This document shows, piece by piece, positions 48,801 through 60,800 of a stretch of 64,000 bases of DNA. How positions within the stretch are numbered: position 1 is the stretch's first letter; each line of letters begins with the position of its first letter. The DNA is taken from the NCBI GenBank assembly GCA_037013685.1, contig CM072885.1, positions 26,846,620 to 26,910,619 of the forward strand, given 5' to 3'. Position numbers and translations under genes: made by a program. The stretch comes from Acridotheres tristis. Taxonomy: Eukaryota; Chordata; Aves; Passeriformes; Sturnidae. The notes beneath the pieces were generated by a model. That model saw only the letters and a list, made by a program, of their open reading frames with translations. It searched no databases and was not told where the DNA came from.

Positions 48801-51800
48801 TTTCCTACCCCTCTCTCAATGCCCTCAGGCAATGCTCCACGTTATGCGCGCCAAAATCTGTCTTGGTTTGAAAGACAGGTATTTGCTAAGGAAAGGCAAG
48901 ATCCCCCTTCCTGAGATGCAGAGTGCAACCCCCTCCCTTTTAATTATTTAATTTTAAATCAGACACTTTTAGGCAGGGATGTGGGGATAAGAATAACAGT
49001 TCTTTACTGATATCTAACAAGGCAGAAAACAACAACAGCTATAAAAATTGACAACAGAACAGAACAGTATAACTCAATTCCAGTCCCTTTTGGCCACAGG
49101 CCGTCTCCCTGCGCTCAGTTACCGGTGCTGGGGGCAGGGCAGGTCCCGCACAGTCGAAGAGGGCTGGGTGATGGCGGCAGCAGCCCAGGGGTGAGAGGGA
49201 TGGGAAGGTGACTCCCCCCTCACGGTGTTGGTCGTGGTGCTCGGCAGAGTGTCCGGAGGTAGTAGGGTGAGGTGGGAGAGCAGCAGAGCGATGTCCAATG
49301 GCAGGGAGCGTGGATCTCAGCGCTGGGATGGCAGGGGAGATGCCAGATCGGAGCCCAGGCCGTCCTCCCACTCCACGAGCCAAGCGAGAAAGTGAGACCA
49401 CTCCAGACCCCCCGTCCCACCTTTCCTTTTCCGGTTCTCCCCCTCCACCCACCCCCCTACGAGAGAACATTATCTATCGTTTGAAGGTGTAGCCACAATT
49501 ACTTAGCATAACAATGGGAGAAATTCCACAGAAAGAAAAGGGAGCAATTCAACCCCCCAACAACAATACACTAGATAACTTGAAACTGTTTTAATTAGGA
49601 ACACATGTATTTTCTATTCTTTCTCCTCCTTTTTGTTTTTAGAATTTAAAACAAGAAGCAAATCATACACCTTTAAATCAGAAATATCTGGACTTTATAA
49701 TTTTCTCTTCTTGTCAGTCAAATTCCAATTTGGCCACAATTGAAAGAGACTGAGAAGGCTTTGATGATACACATTTCCTTTTGCTGAGTTAAAACCCCAA
49801 CATGGCCAGAGTTGAGACTTTAGACTAGGCAAAATTTTTTATTATATTTTAAAACAAACCTTTAATAAATTTCAAACATTGTAAACTGAAGTGACAAGAG
49901 GTATGTACTTCAGAAATTTTGCACCTGTGATTTGCCAATGAAACACTTTTTACTAAACTGATCCATAGAAATTTGTTTTGTAGAACTTAGAGTATGCAAG
50001 AATTTAATTCTTAAGATAGCTGATTGAGTATGATGCTATTGCAATGTATATGAATAAAGTTAGCAAACATTCAACTGTGAACTTTAACACACACTCTAAA
50101 ATTTGTATACTATATTTGCAACTTTGAAAAAATATACCTTTAGCAACTGTAAGAAAACAGGTTAACAAAGCAAATATCAACTTAGTAAAACTTGCAAGAT
50201 ATGCAGGCTTTCCTAAAATCAAGTTGAAAGTGGATGAAGCAGCTGTTGGGCTTTGCTGAAGGTGATCATTGCTGGTTGCATTGCCCTGGTTGGTATAAGT
50301 AAGTTTTTAAATTTTCATTTTTACTGTTTTGGTTTTCCCACCTCTGTTACAGTATGATTTGAGATTACCTGGTCTTCTAGCCTTCTTTTGTAGGGCAGGT
50401 CTCTTGGGACAGCTTGCCTTTGTTGTCTCTGATTGAAGCTTTCTGTTCTCAGCCTCACTACTGCTGCAATAGAATCAGCTAATCTCTGTATGTTAGTTGA
50501 TGTTGTCTTAAGTTTAGCACATGCATTAATTATTTCTTCCAAGGATGGATTTTCTTTGGGTATTGCATTTATGAGTTTTTTGCAGTCCTCATTTGCATTA
50601 TCTCATGCTAATTGTAGCAATACTAGACTTTTTGCAAAATTATTACCTACTTCCTTTTCTATGGTATTTTGCAATTGCTCTATGAACTGTGTATATGGTT
50701 CACTTGGGCTTTGTTTTATGTTTCTATAACCTGGGTTTGGCTCAGACATGTTTGTAACTTTATTTAGGGCTCTCATCCCCAGTTCCTTTGCTTGGTTTAA
50801 TATCACAGAATTTAAGCATGCTTGTGTTTGAGGATCCTCCAGGGGCATACTCCTTACAATGGGGGAACCCCCACCCCAAAGCACGGATCTTGCTGTGATA
50901 ATCTCGAGTTTTGCAACTCTTGCTCCTCTGCATATATTCTCCAGGTCGATTGAAATATCATATACTGCACTGGAGCACGGATTAACTTCGCAATCTGCTT
51001 TATATCATAGGGTGTTAACTCATTAGCAGTCATGAATCTAAACATATTTGTTACTGCAGGGGATCCCAACCCATGCTTAGTAGCTAATTGGCATAGCTCT
51101 AAAATGATTTGCCAATTGAAAGGTACATGTTGATTAGGTGTTGTTCCATTACTAACTGGGAAAGCTTCAACTGTCCCATCTCCCCATTGCTGGCTGCCTG
51201 AATTTACTGGCACAGAAATTAATACAGCAGTTTCTATATCCCCACATTCTATCGCCTTTTGTTTTACCTTAGACCAGAAGATTACTGGGTCCTTGGAGAA
51301 GACAACATCTGATTTATACATTAACGGGGCTGGAGCTGCTGTTTGGGGGTTGGCTGTCGAGGTGCAGTTCGTGTTCTTTTCTGGGATGTGTTGGCTGTGT
51401 CTCTGTGCAGAGACCTCTTTGAGCTGTTCTGTGCTTGGCTCCTGGTGTGGAGAAACTGTGGGTGCTGTATCTCCAGCAGGATCGGGGCTGATTCTCAGTT
51501 CTGGAGTCGTTTTCGGGGCTTCAGCACTGGTATTTGCTGGATCTGATGCTCTTCTGGGTTTTTCTTGTGTTGCTCCTGGGGTGACATCATCGCGGTGCGC
51601 TCCGGCTCAGGAGTCAGTGGGGGTTTCCATGGCGACTTGGGGTGGCGTCACGCCCTCTTGCCGGGGTGGCACCACGCCCTCTGGAGGCTGGGCTGGGGCC
51701 GGGGCCCCGCCCACCAGAGGCTGGACCGAAGCTGGAGGTGCGGCCCACCAAGGTGTGGTCAGAACAGGAGGCGCTACCCACCAGGGTGGAGCTTGGGGCA

Positions 51801-54800
51801 AGAGTACATCCCACGAGGGAGGCTGTGTTTCCTTTCTCTCTCCCCGAGCCATGTGGCCGCTGCCATTTTGGTATTGTTCCCAGACGACTGTCTCGGCCAC
51901 GCGGCCACCACCATTTTGGGATAGTTCTCTGATGTCTCCCACGGCAGTTTGGGGTGTTTTTAGAGTCTCTGGGCTGGCAACTGAGGAATTACTGGCCAGT
52001 AAAGTCTCTCTGCATGGAGTAAGTATTTTTTCTTCCATGCTTTCACTGGATAAATCCGCTTTTATCTCTTTTATCAGCTTTAAGATAGTTTTCCAAGGCT
52101 TTAAAACTCTAATTGCATTTTTATCATTTTTTAAGGCAGCATTTAGTATTTCTTCCCCAGTTCTAGTCCAATAGTCTATATTTAATGCAGTTTCCACAGT
52201 CGGTTCCACCCCCTTTTCTTTTGTCCATAGTATTAGATCAAAAAGCAATTCTTTTTCATATTCAGTTTCCCACTCCTCCAAAAACTCTGTCCATATCTCT
52301 ATAACTGGATGCATGTTTGTAGAAAAGAAACTTCCCATGATTTTCTTGTAGCTTTTCAGCTGAAGTTTTCCTCTGTCTCTAGGACGCTCTGGCTGTGATC
52401 AGCTCCTGTTGCCTCTCTTTTTGGGTGTCTTTCTCGTCTCTTGGACGTATTCCTGACTCTGGCCAATGTTCCCCCTGCCTCTATGGGCAGAACCTGGCTC
52501 TCGGCCAGAATTCCCCTGGCTCTGGGCCAGTATCCCCCGTCTCTAGGATGGCCCTGGCTCTCTGCCAGTGTCCCCCGTCTCAAGGACGGTCTGTCTCCCC
52601 CACATGTGGCGGTACGGCTATGCCGGATCACGTCGAGACTCACCAGATGTTGTGTTCAAGCGGCGTGGGACCCGAGACAGAAAACCCCACACTCTGTGAT
52701 GTATGTGACAAAAGCCTTTATTCAGTTCTGACCTCGGTTTTTATACCCCTTTCAATGTTCCCGGGCAAGCGTCTGTGATTGGCTCCCAGGTCAGGCTGCC
52801 CAGCCCTTTGACCAGTAGCTCTCTGCAGCCAGAGCTGGAACTCAATGGATTAAATCCTTGTCTGTCCCTATATCTTGTCCTATCTCTGTTCATTGGGGGC
52901 TGGCCTTTTCAGCCAGGCTAATTATCCAATCAGTAGTCAGATTAACTTCCCAGTATAAGCCAGCTTGTACTGTGACAGGTATTGCTTGTTCCTCGTTACT
53001 GATAATCTTGTTAATGCTCTGTTGGCGCAAGTTGCACATTTATTGTTTCATGTGTTCAGTGTTGCAGTTTAAGGATTAACTGTTTCTCATTTTGAACACT
53101 TTGATATTCTGCCATTTAAACCAACACAAAGAAATTTTTCTTGGTTCACACTGCGAAATGTTTCCTGAAACCAATAAGAAGCCAAATGTACTCAAGTCTA
53201 TGTATGGTGAAAAAAAAGGTGAGATTAAAGTACGCACTTTCAATGATTCCTCTCTTGTGGTACTGTAGTTTCTCTGCATTTATCAGAGTGACTTCTCTGG
53301 GCAGTAGTTCAGTACAGGGAGCTCTGCCTGATGCTGTGAGTCTGAGTCATTAGTGTGAACAGGATGATGCATGTATTGGCTGCTGTGTGGCTGATACGGT
53401 TCAGCAGCTTTGAAACGTTTTGTGTGCTTTGGCAATACACGACTGCACATCATGCTACACTAGTGATCTGAATAATTTTTTTTTTTAATTTGTGAATTTT
53501 AATTCTTCCTTGTAAATAAATACGCTTATTCCATAGCTGTTAAAATATGCCAGTTGGAGATTAAAATTGATTATATGTTGATGTCCAGCTTCCTAATACG
53601 GAGCTATGCTATGAACACCTTTTTTCCAAATATGTGTAACTTAAAGGAGACAGTGTGTTCCTGTTTATTTCCATAGGCAACTGAATGAGCTTTTTACTTT
53701 GAGAGAACCTAGCAACAAATTATTGGCTGGTGAAGAGAAAAGATTGAAGAGCACTTAAAACTATCCAAAAGGCCTTCAAGTGTGTAAAATACATGCTTAA
53801 GTGCAAAAGCTTTCTGCTCAGAACTGATTTGATATAAGAAGGCTATAGTTTATTTTCAATTTCTTGTAAAATTGATTTGTAATCTGGGACTAATAATAAC
53901 GTCTATAAGTGATATTTACTGATTTTGAAGGCCAGAAAAGCTTGACGTAATCTTTTGTAAAATTTACTTAACAATTCTTATGTCTGCTTTGCTGAACTAA
54001 TGGGTTGAATAATAGGACTGAAGATGCTGATTCAGGTAAAATATGGCTTAATACTTTCCAGAAACTAGATTGTAGTGTGTGTGAATATCATTCCAGTGGT
54101 TTGGTCACCTTTAAAACATTAGCAAAAAAGTGCTTCTGATGCTTAGCTGAGATGAATGTGATTGACTGGCTTCTGCTGTGATTATTTTAATTACTCTGTC
54201 ATGGTTTTGATTTGTTAATTTAAATATACTCATTTTTTGTTGTGAGATAGAACCAGGGCAGAAGCAAGGCAGGCTTAAAACTTAAAAGGGTATGAAAACA
54301 AATTTATTAACTACACAAAAGAGGGGGAAAAAACCAAATTCAGAATAAGATTTTTTCAGACTACTCCTTCCTTCCTTCTCCCAACGTTCATAACAACAAA
54401 ACAAACATACAAAAAACTACTTTAGTCAGTTCCTAACTTAAATAGTCCTTTTTTTCAGTTCACTTCAGAGAGAGAAATTTCTTCTTGTTAGGCTATAGGG
54501 ATTTCTCCATAAGGAGGAAGAAAACAGTTCTCTCGTGGTTTCATTTTCACGATTTGCATCTGCCTGGGAAAAAACTTGCAAAGTCGTGAAGCTCCTCCCA
54601 TCTTCGCAGCTTTCCCAAAGCTGTGACTATGGGCCGTGTTAAACTCATGGGGTATTACTTTTAAGACTGAACTGTTCTAAATCAAAAGTTCTCTTCATGT
54701 CTTTTCTCTGTTCATGTTTCATCCTCAGAAAACCGAGATCTCCTTTTTTCTTTGGGGCAAAAGATTTTTAACACAGGTGTTTTTTGGTTAAATGATCTAT

Positions 54801-57800
54801 CAGATGGAACATCTCCAACCCCTCATGTTTTTTTTTCCTCATGGTTTATAGGAATTTTCAGTGTGATATCAGTCCATCTCTACAACTTCGCAAAAGGGTT
54901 TTTCAGCCAACTTTCACAGCTTTTTCTCATTCTCCTTCCATTTCAAAAACTTAGCTCTTGCTTCACTGACTTTGGAGAATCTTTTTTTTCCCCTCTCATA
55001 TTCAAAGGAAGGCTGGAGGTTTTGCAAATCTTATCTGAGCACTAATGCGTTAAAGTTTTACACAGCTGCAGGAGTTGAGCCAGGCCCAGGCCGCACTGGG
55101 GTTGGGGCGGGGGCGGCTGCAATGTTAATTAGCTTTTCTGGGGCTTGCTGCAGCCCCACACTGCCCATGGTCACCTCTGCTTCCCAGACAGGGGCCTGGC
55201 TGCCTCCCCCAGGCCGTGTGGGGGCTGGGCAGGCCCGGCCTTTCCAAAGCTGCTCCCAGCCAGCAGCAAGAGCCAGGCCCCCCCAGAGCCGCGGGCCTGC
55301 AGGGGAGGAAGCAGGGCTAAGGTTTTATCAAAAGCCTCTCCTCCCCCCTCGGCCATCAGGCCCCCTAGTTTGCAAACGGGGCCCAAGTGGTCTCCCGAGC
55401 CCCGCCCCTGCATGGGAGGGAGCTCGGGTTGGTGTGACCTGCTTAGCTACTGGAAATAAAAGAGAACTTTTTCCCAGGTTACTTCCTTCAAAATCTGTGT
55501 TCACGGAGCGAGCTAAGTTTCTCTAATGGGCTGTTTAGGCTGTTAATAACTAAACCAGCCCTCAATTGGTCCCAGTTAATCCACAGAGGAAGCCTCCATA
55601 GAGAGAACTTTTCTCTGAGTTTCTTCTTCCCAGGTGAAACCAGCACATACTCATAGGTTGCAACTGAAAAATAAGCATATTTAAATCAGAAGAATTCAGT
55701 AGTTGTTCAACAGTTCAGGTTTAAAACAAGGGGTTTTTAACCTTGTAGTCCGTTGACTGAAACATACAGAGAATTTAATTTCTCTGGACAATTATGGAGT
55801 CATTGTACCTTGGAATTCTGTAGGTTTCTGTTTGAGTTGATTTGCACGTGTGTTGCTTGCTAAACTATGCACCAAGAGTAGATGTGTTCAACAGTGCTGT
55901 GAGTAGCCACTGACTGGCAGTAGTGTGTATTTGAAAGGAAGCTCTATACATAGATGTGTCAATGCATCATGGCGAAGGGAAAGCTTGACTCGAATCAAAT
56001 CAAGTTATGAAGAAAGCTGTGAGCTTTTTCAGCAACTGGAGAAAATGCTTCAACTGCAGCCAGGGATGGCTTGATGTATTTGTGTCTCAGAGATAATTAT
56101 TGGTAATAATCTGTGTTTGCAGATGTCTGTGTACAGATTTATCAGGAGTTTTTCAGTTAGAGGCAAAAAGTTAGTGTTCAGAAATTATTTTAATAATACA
56201 TTATTAATTTAACTTAATTGTAGCAGTAAAATGACCAGATTAGATTGTGGTTATGGTCCTCTAAACCCCTCCCTACCCTCAGGAGTTTAGTGGCTGTAGA
56301 CATTGTTTAATTGAATCTAAAGAATGCAGTACAGTGCATTTTCCCTAAATTAAAGGGCAATGTCAGGTTAGGGCATGAGGTCTGACTGTTTTTAAGGAAG
56401 GGGGTTCTGTCAGAGCTGTTCATTTCTGCAGGATCTACTGAAGCAGGTGAGAAACTGTCCATTACGTCTCCATTTCTGTGCACTTAAAGGGCTTCTTTTT
56501 ATACCTTTGGTCAGATACCAGTCAGTATATCAACTAACAGTTCTCTTGAGATCATCTGTTTGCTGTATCTTCTAAAAATGTAACCCCAAAGTTGATCTCA
56601 TGTGTCTATTTTAAGGTTATCTGTAAATTGCCATTAAATACTCTGCAAGTTGAATAAATCTCAATCTTTCTGAATTTGTGGCATTGATATGATCACAAAG
56701 CATCAGTTTCAGATGTCTGTGTCCTAGCTTGACTAACGTCAAGTCAGTTCCAAGTTCTGTGCATTAACAAAACTGAGTTAGTTGTAAGTGATACTTCAGT
56801 GCCTTCAGCCTTTGCTGTCTCTCCATCCACCCTTCCCCTGCCCCCCTCCCACCCCCCATGTGTTTCCAGCAGGTCTTACCACATGAGTAGAGTGGGTAAG
56901 GAGAGAAAGAAACCAAGCCAAGTTATGGTTGAAAAGGAAGGCATGGAAAGTGCTAGGTGTGATTGCCTTGGCAATGCCATATTCCTGGGTGTTAATCTAA
57001 GTGCAAGCACTGTTCTGAGTTCATGAGAGGTAAGGCATTGTGAGTGTGGCCATCGAAAGAGAAGCTTCAGGTTTGCCTAACATGGTGACAGACCAGTGAT
57101 GCCAGAACTTTGAATCTTACTCTGCTTACTGTTGTGCAGTAAGTCACGCAGTGCTTGAGTGCAAGAGCTTGCTTGACCATGTCCTCCTCCTGTTTGCATG
57201 TCTTTCTTTCTGCCTTTTGCTTCTTCTGGGCATTTTTTATAGTAATTAGTTCTTGCTCCTATGAATTCTTGGATGTGGGACAAAAGGGTACATGCAACAG
57301 GTTTGGGGATGGAAGATGTATTGTGGGTTTGTCTTGCTGCATAGAGCCATGACTGAATCCAAAAGTTCTATAGAATGAAGGTGCTGTAATTAAGAATATT
57401 GTTCACTTGTCTGTGAATTATGCAGGCACTGGTGGTCAAGCATGTAAACTGATGGCTCTGGCTAGGTTAATTTTTGTTATAAATCTTGTTGTGAACTGAG
57501 AAGTAGGAGGGAGTCTGGTTTTGAGACTGAAGCAGAGCAGCAATACAAAACGAATTTCCAACTCCAAATAAAAAACATACTAAATAAGTATTTTGTTACT
57601 AGATTTATGGAAGCAAGTTACCAGTCCAACCAGATGAAGGTTTTCAGTTTTTGAAATTCTGCTTTGTGTTGCTACCAAAACCAACCTTAAGTTTATGACT
57701 CTAATGCAAAATACTGAAATAATATTGTTGCCAATTTAATACTCTTCTCTTATTTATACAGCCTGGGACCTCTGGTGAGTAAAGTGAAGGAGTATCAAGT

Positions 57801-60800
57801 GGAGACCATTGTAGATACCCTCTGTACAAACATGCTTTCAGATAAAGAACAGTTACGTGACATTTCAAGCATTGGTCTTAAAACTGTGATTGGAGAACTT
57901 CCCCCAGCTTCCAGTGGTAAGGCATTTTGTACTAAAGATTTTGTGTAGTTGTATCATTTACTAAGTCGAAACAATTTAAAAGTCGGAGGTTTTAGGGAAG
58001 AGGATTCAGTTAATTTAGCACTGGAGCTAGTTTCACTTAGGGTAAAAACATGACACAAATACTCTTTCAGTTTCTCCTTCTCTGACTATTTTGCCAAATT
58101 TTATAGTTTAAGAACTTTTTTTTTTACTGAAGGATTGCGTTAATGTGGAAAACAAACTCAGAGAGTATGAGCTTCAGTATAACAAGTTGTAAAAGCTTCT
58201 ATTTTAATAATTGCCTGGTGGAGCAAATCTCGGCTGTAGTAGTAGCTAAATCTCATATTCATCTTTGGTTGATAATGCACTTTAAATTGTTTACTCCTGT
58301 ATTTTTCTTTAACCATCTGATTTCTTGTCTCACTTCCTAGGAAGTACCTTGTGTTTCTGACAGTTGCCTGTTAAATTAGTGAGAGTCTTACCTGTAGATT
58401 TAAATGAAGGCAGTCTTTCCTCTAAAAGAGACACTGATGTTGAACAGCTCATCAGTTAATAGCATTATGTTTTTATTCAAGTGCTTTTCAGATATTATAG
58501 TGTAGGATATGAATGAGAATAGAGAGTGATTAAAAAGGTTTTGGAAATTATATTTTTAGAGACTGAGGTCTCTTGAATTAAAAAAAGCTCTGATTTTAAT
58601 ATCCTTTTTGAAAATTTACATGTAAATCTTGTTTCTATCAAGCAGCAGTGAGATGCATAAGCTTTCTGTAAATAACTAATTTTAAGTAAGTTGTTTTAAT
58701 TTGTACTCTTTTGTTTGCCTACACAAAACAGAAGGAGATTTTTGGGTGGAGGTGAAGCTCAAACAAAAATGTAGCAAAGTCTTTCAATATCATTAATATT
58801 CCTAATACAAAAATAAACAACATGTTATTTCTTGCTCTCAACTCAAACACAGATTGTTACCTCCTTTTCTTTGCCTCCATGGTAACATATTAGACTGTCC
58901 ACTTGTTATATTTTAATTTTAGTTCTAGTTAAGAATGAGCCATAATATATATAAACTAGATTTACCATGGGTTGGAATGGTATTAATTTCACATTGAAAT
59001 TCACGGAACATGAGTAGTAGAGTTTCATGCAGATGAAGAGGACTGTTAACCACTGGGCAGTAGTTACCATGGCATGAGTTCCTTCTCATAATTGCTTGAA
59101 AGCAGTATTAGACAATTGGAGGAAGGGAGAATTATGAAGTTGTTATAAAGACATTTTTACTTGTATTTTAAAATACTTTGGATATAAATTTTCCCCCCCT
59201 TTATCAAATGTTTCAGTACTATTTCGGGTACTTACTTTTTATGTAGCTTTTTGTGCAAAATAATTTTATTTTGCTTTTTTTTTTGCTGTTAGAAGTAGCT
59301 CTATCTACGTCTATGCTTTTCCTTGTTGTGGCTTTCACTTTCCATTGCTTGCCCTTCCAAAAGCAGTGTTCTTCTGTTGCATATACCTTCTGGGACAAGA
59401 AGCTCTTCCTGTTTATTATGTTTGTACATAGATAGTCTTTTCAGCTCAAATGCAGAGCATACATGGCATTAGCAAACAGGGTGGCTGTTTAAGCTTTGTT
59501 TTGTTGGGTGGAAAAAGCTTCTTTACGTATATTGAGTTGCTTTCCATAGTCACAAACATCATATCTGGTATTAAAAGCTGTATTTTTTTTATATTGTGGA
59601 AATGTTGAGGTTTTGTTGCACTTTCAGGTTCTGCATTAGCAGCTAACGTTTGCAAAAAGATCACAGGGCGTCTCACTAGTGCTATAGCCAAGCAGGAAGA
59701 TGTGTCTGTTCAACTGGAGGCACTGGATATCATGGCTGATATGCTGAGCAGGTAAACATGCCTCTTTTGATATGCTGGTGAATGTTCATAAATACTCCTT
59801 AAAGCTTGAACATCAATTTTCCAAATGTTAAATTATACAAAGTCATATGAAATAATATGTTAATATTAAGTATAGATGAAACTTAATTTAGCAAAAAATA
59901 AGTGAATGTATTGAAGATAATTGGTTGATGGATCAATTATTATTTCATCTTCTGAGAATTGTAGTTTTATGCTTATTTTACTGTTTATTGCTTTGAGGGT
60001 ATATTTTAAACTCATTTCTTCTTTTAAAAAGTTCCAAAATCTGAAATTTAAAGATTTGATGGGAATCTTTGTGATATTGGGGAAATATTTGAAGGATTGT
60101 TTTACAGTATATGAACAAAGTTACTTAGATTCAATTGGTTTTGAGTTTGTGTTTTGTCTGTTTTAAGGCAAGGAGGACTGCTTGTTAACTTCCATCCTTC
60201 AATTCTGACCTGTCTGCTCCCCCAGCTGACCAGCCCAAGACTTGCTGTGAGGAAAAGAACCATCATTGCTCTTGGTCACCTGGTTATGAGTTGTGGCAAT
60301 ATGGTTTTTGTTGACCTCATTGAACATCTGTTGACAGAGCTGTCTAAAAATGATTCCATGTCAACAACTAGGACCTATATACAGTGTATTGCTGCTATCA
60401 GTAGGCAAGCAGGTCACAGAATAGGTAAGAAAAATATATAAATTATCTTTTACTGAAGTTTTTCAGTGAGAGTAATTACTTAGCTAATTTTTTTCTCTTA
60501 CCAGGCGAATATCTTGAAAAAATAATTCCTTTGGTTGTAAAGTTTTGTAATGTAGATGATGATGAACTACGAGAGTACTGCATTCAAGCCTTTGAATCTT
60601 TTGTTAGGAGGTAAGTCATTCATGGATACCTATTTCAGCTTTCTTAGATATAATAGTGTGTCATTTGGTTGTAAGCTGTCAAGAGACAGCCTCCTTCATA
60701 CAAAATACTCTTGCAAGCTTTGAGCTGGAACAGTTCCTGTAACTATCTTGTAACTTAACTCTTAAGTAATATGTTACGTCTGTACTCTACAAACTTTCTA

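Larger units (their letters stand above)
42845..49562 (-). mobile_element. ERV-B: inner env-less ERV, same family as ERV-A
   Basis: 6.7-kb provirus with ~705-bp LTRs inserted into ERV-O, same gene order and high identity to ERV-A throughout. It retains longer open segments than ERV-A (268 and 290 codons in gag, 319 in protease/RT, 245 in RNase H, 258 in integrase). It is nonetheless broken by a gag stop, a protease frameshift and other indels, and its primer site is degraded. The integrase frame ends near the 3' LTR, so env is absent here too, and both copies agree that the family lacked it. Being nested, it is younger than ERV-O. Confidence 0.96.
41604..52977 (-). mobile_element. ERV-O: outer alpha/beta-like ERV, interrupted by ERV-B
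   Basis: Two 330-bp LTRs in direct repeat, a 6-bp target duplication, a tRNA-Trp-like primer site, a polypurine tract and a gag region, all minus strand. Removing the inner provirus leaves about 4 kb of internal sequence. That is gag plus about 1.5 kb of AT-rich DNA (41934-42839 and 49568-50220) in which I see no protease, RT, integrase or env motif. It therefore looks like a pol-less derivative that depended on helper enzymes, or a copy with a large old deletion. The Trp primer and the gag homology region suggest affinity to alpharetroviruses and ERVK-type elements (class II). Confidence 0.93.
38230..57761 (+). other. CAND1: CAND1 intron 2 (19.5 kb)
   Basis: By far the longest intron in the window. 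It holds the nested ERV-O/ERV-B pair and a long solo LTR, all on the minus strand. 38230-41597, 52984-54191 and 55653-57761 are AT-rich with no gene or repeat that I can name. Subtracting the elements leaves roughly 6.7 kb of original intron. Confidence 0.93.

Noticed and set aside
41598..49567. Reading ERV-O and ERV-B as one large retrovirus with env-like AT-rich flanks
   Set aside because: Each has its own LTR pair, primer site type and target duplication, so they are separate insertions.
51293..52174. A 293-codon plus-strand frame across ERV-O gag
   Set aside because: It is the complement of the matrix and proline-rich linker; Gly/Ser/Trp/Cys-rich composition and no homology make it a shadow.
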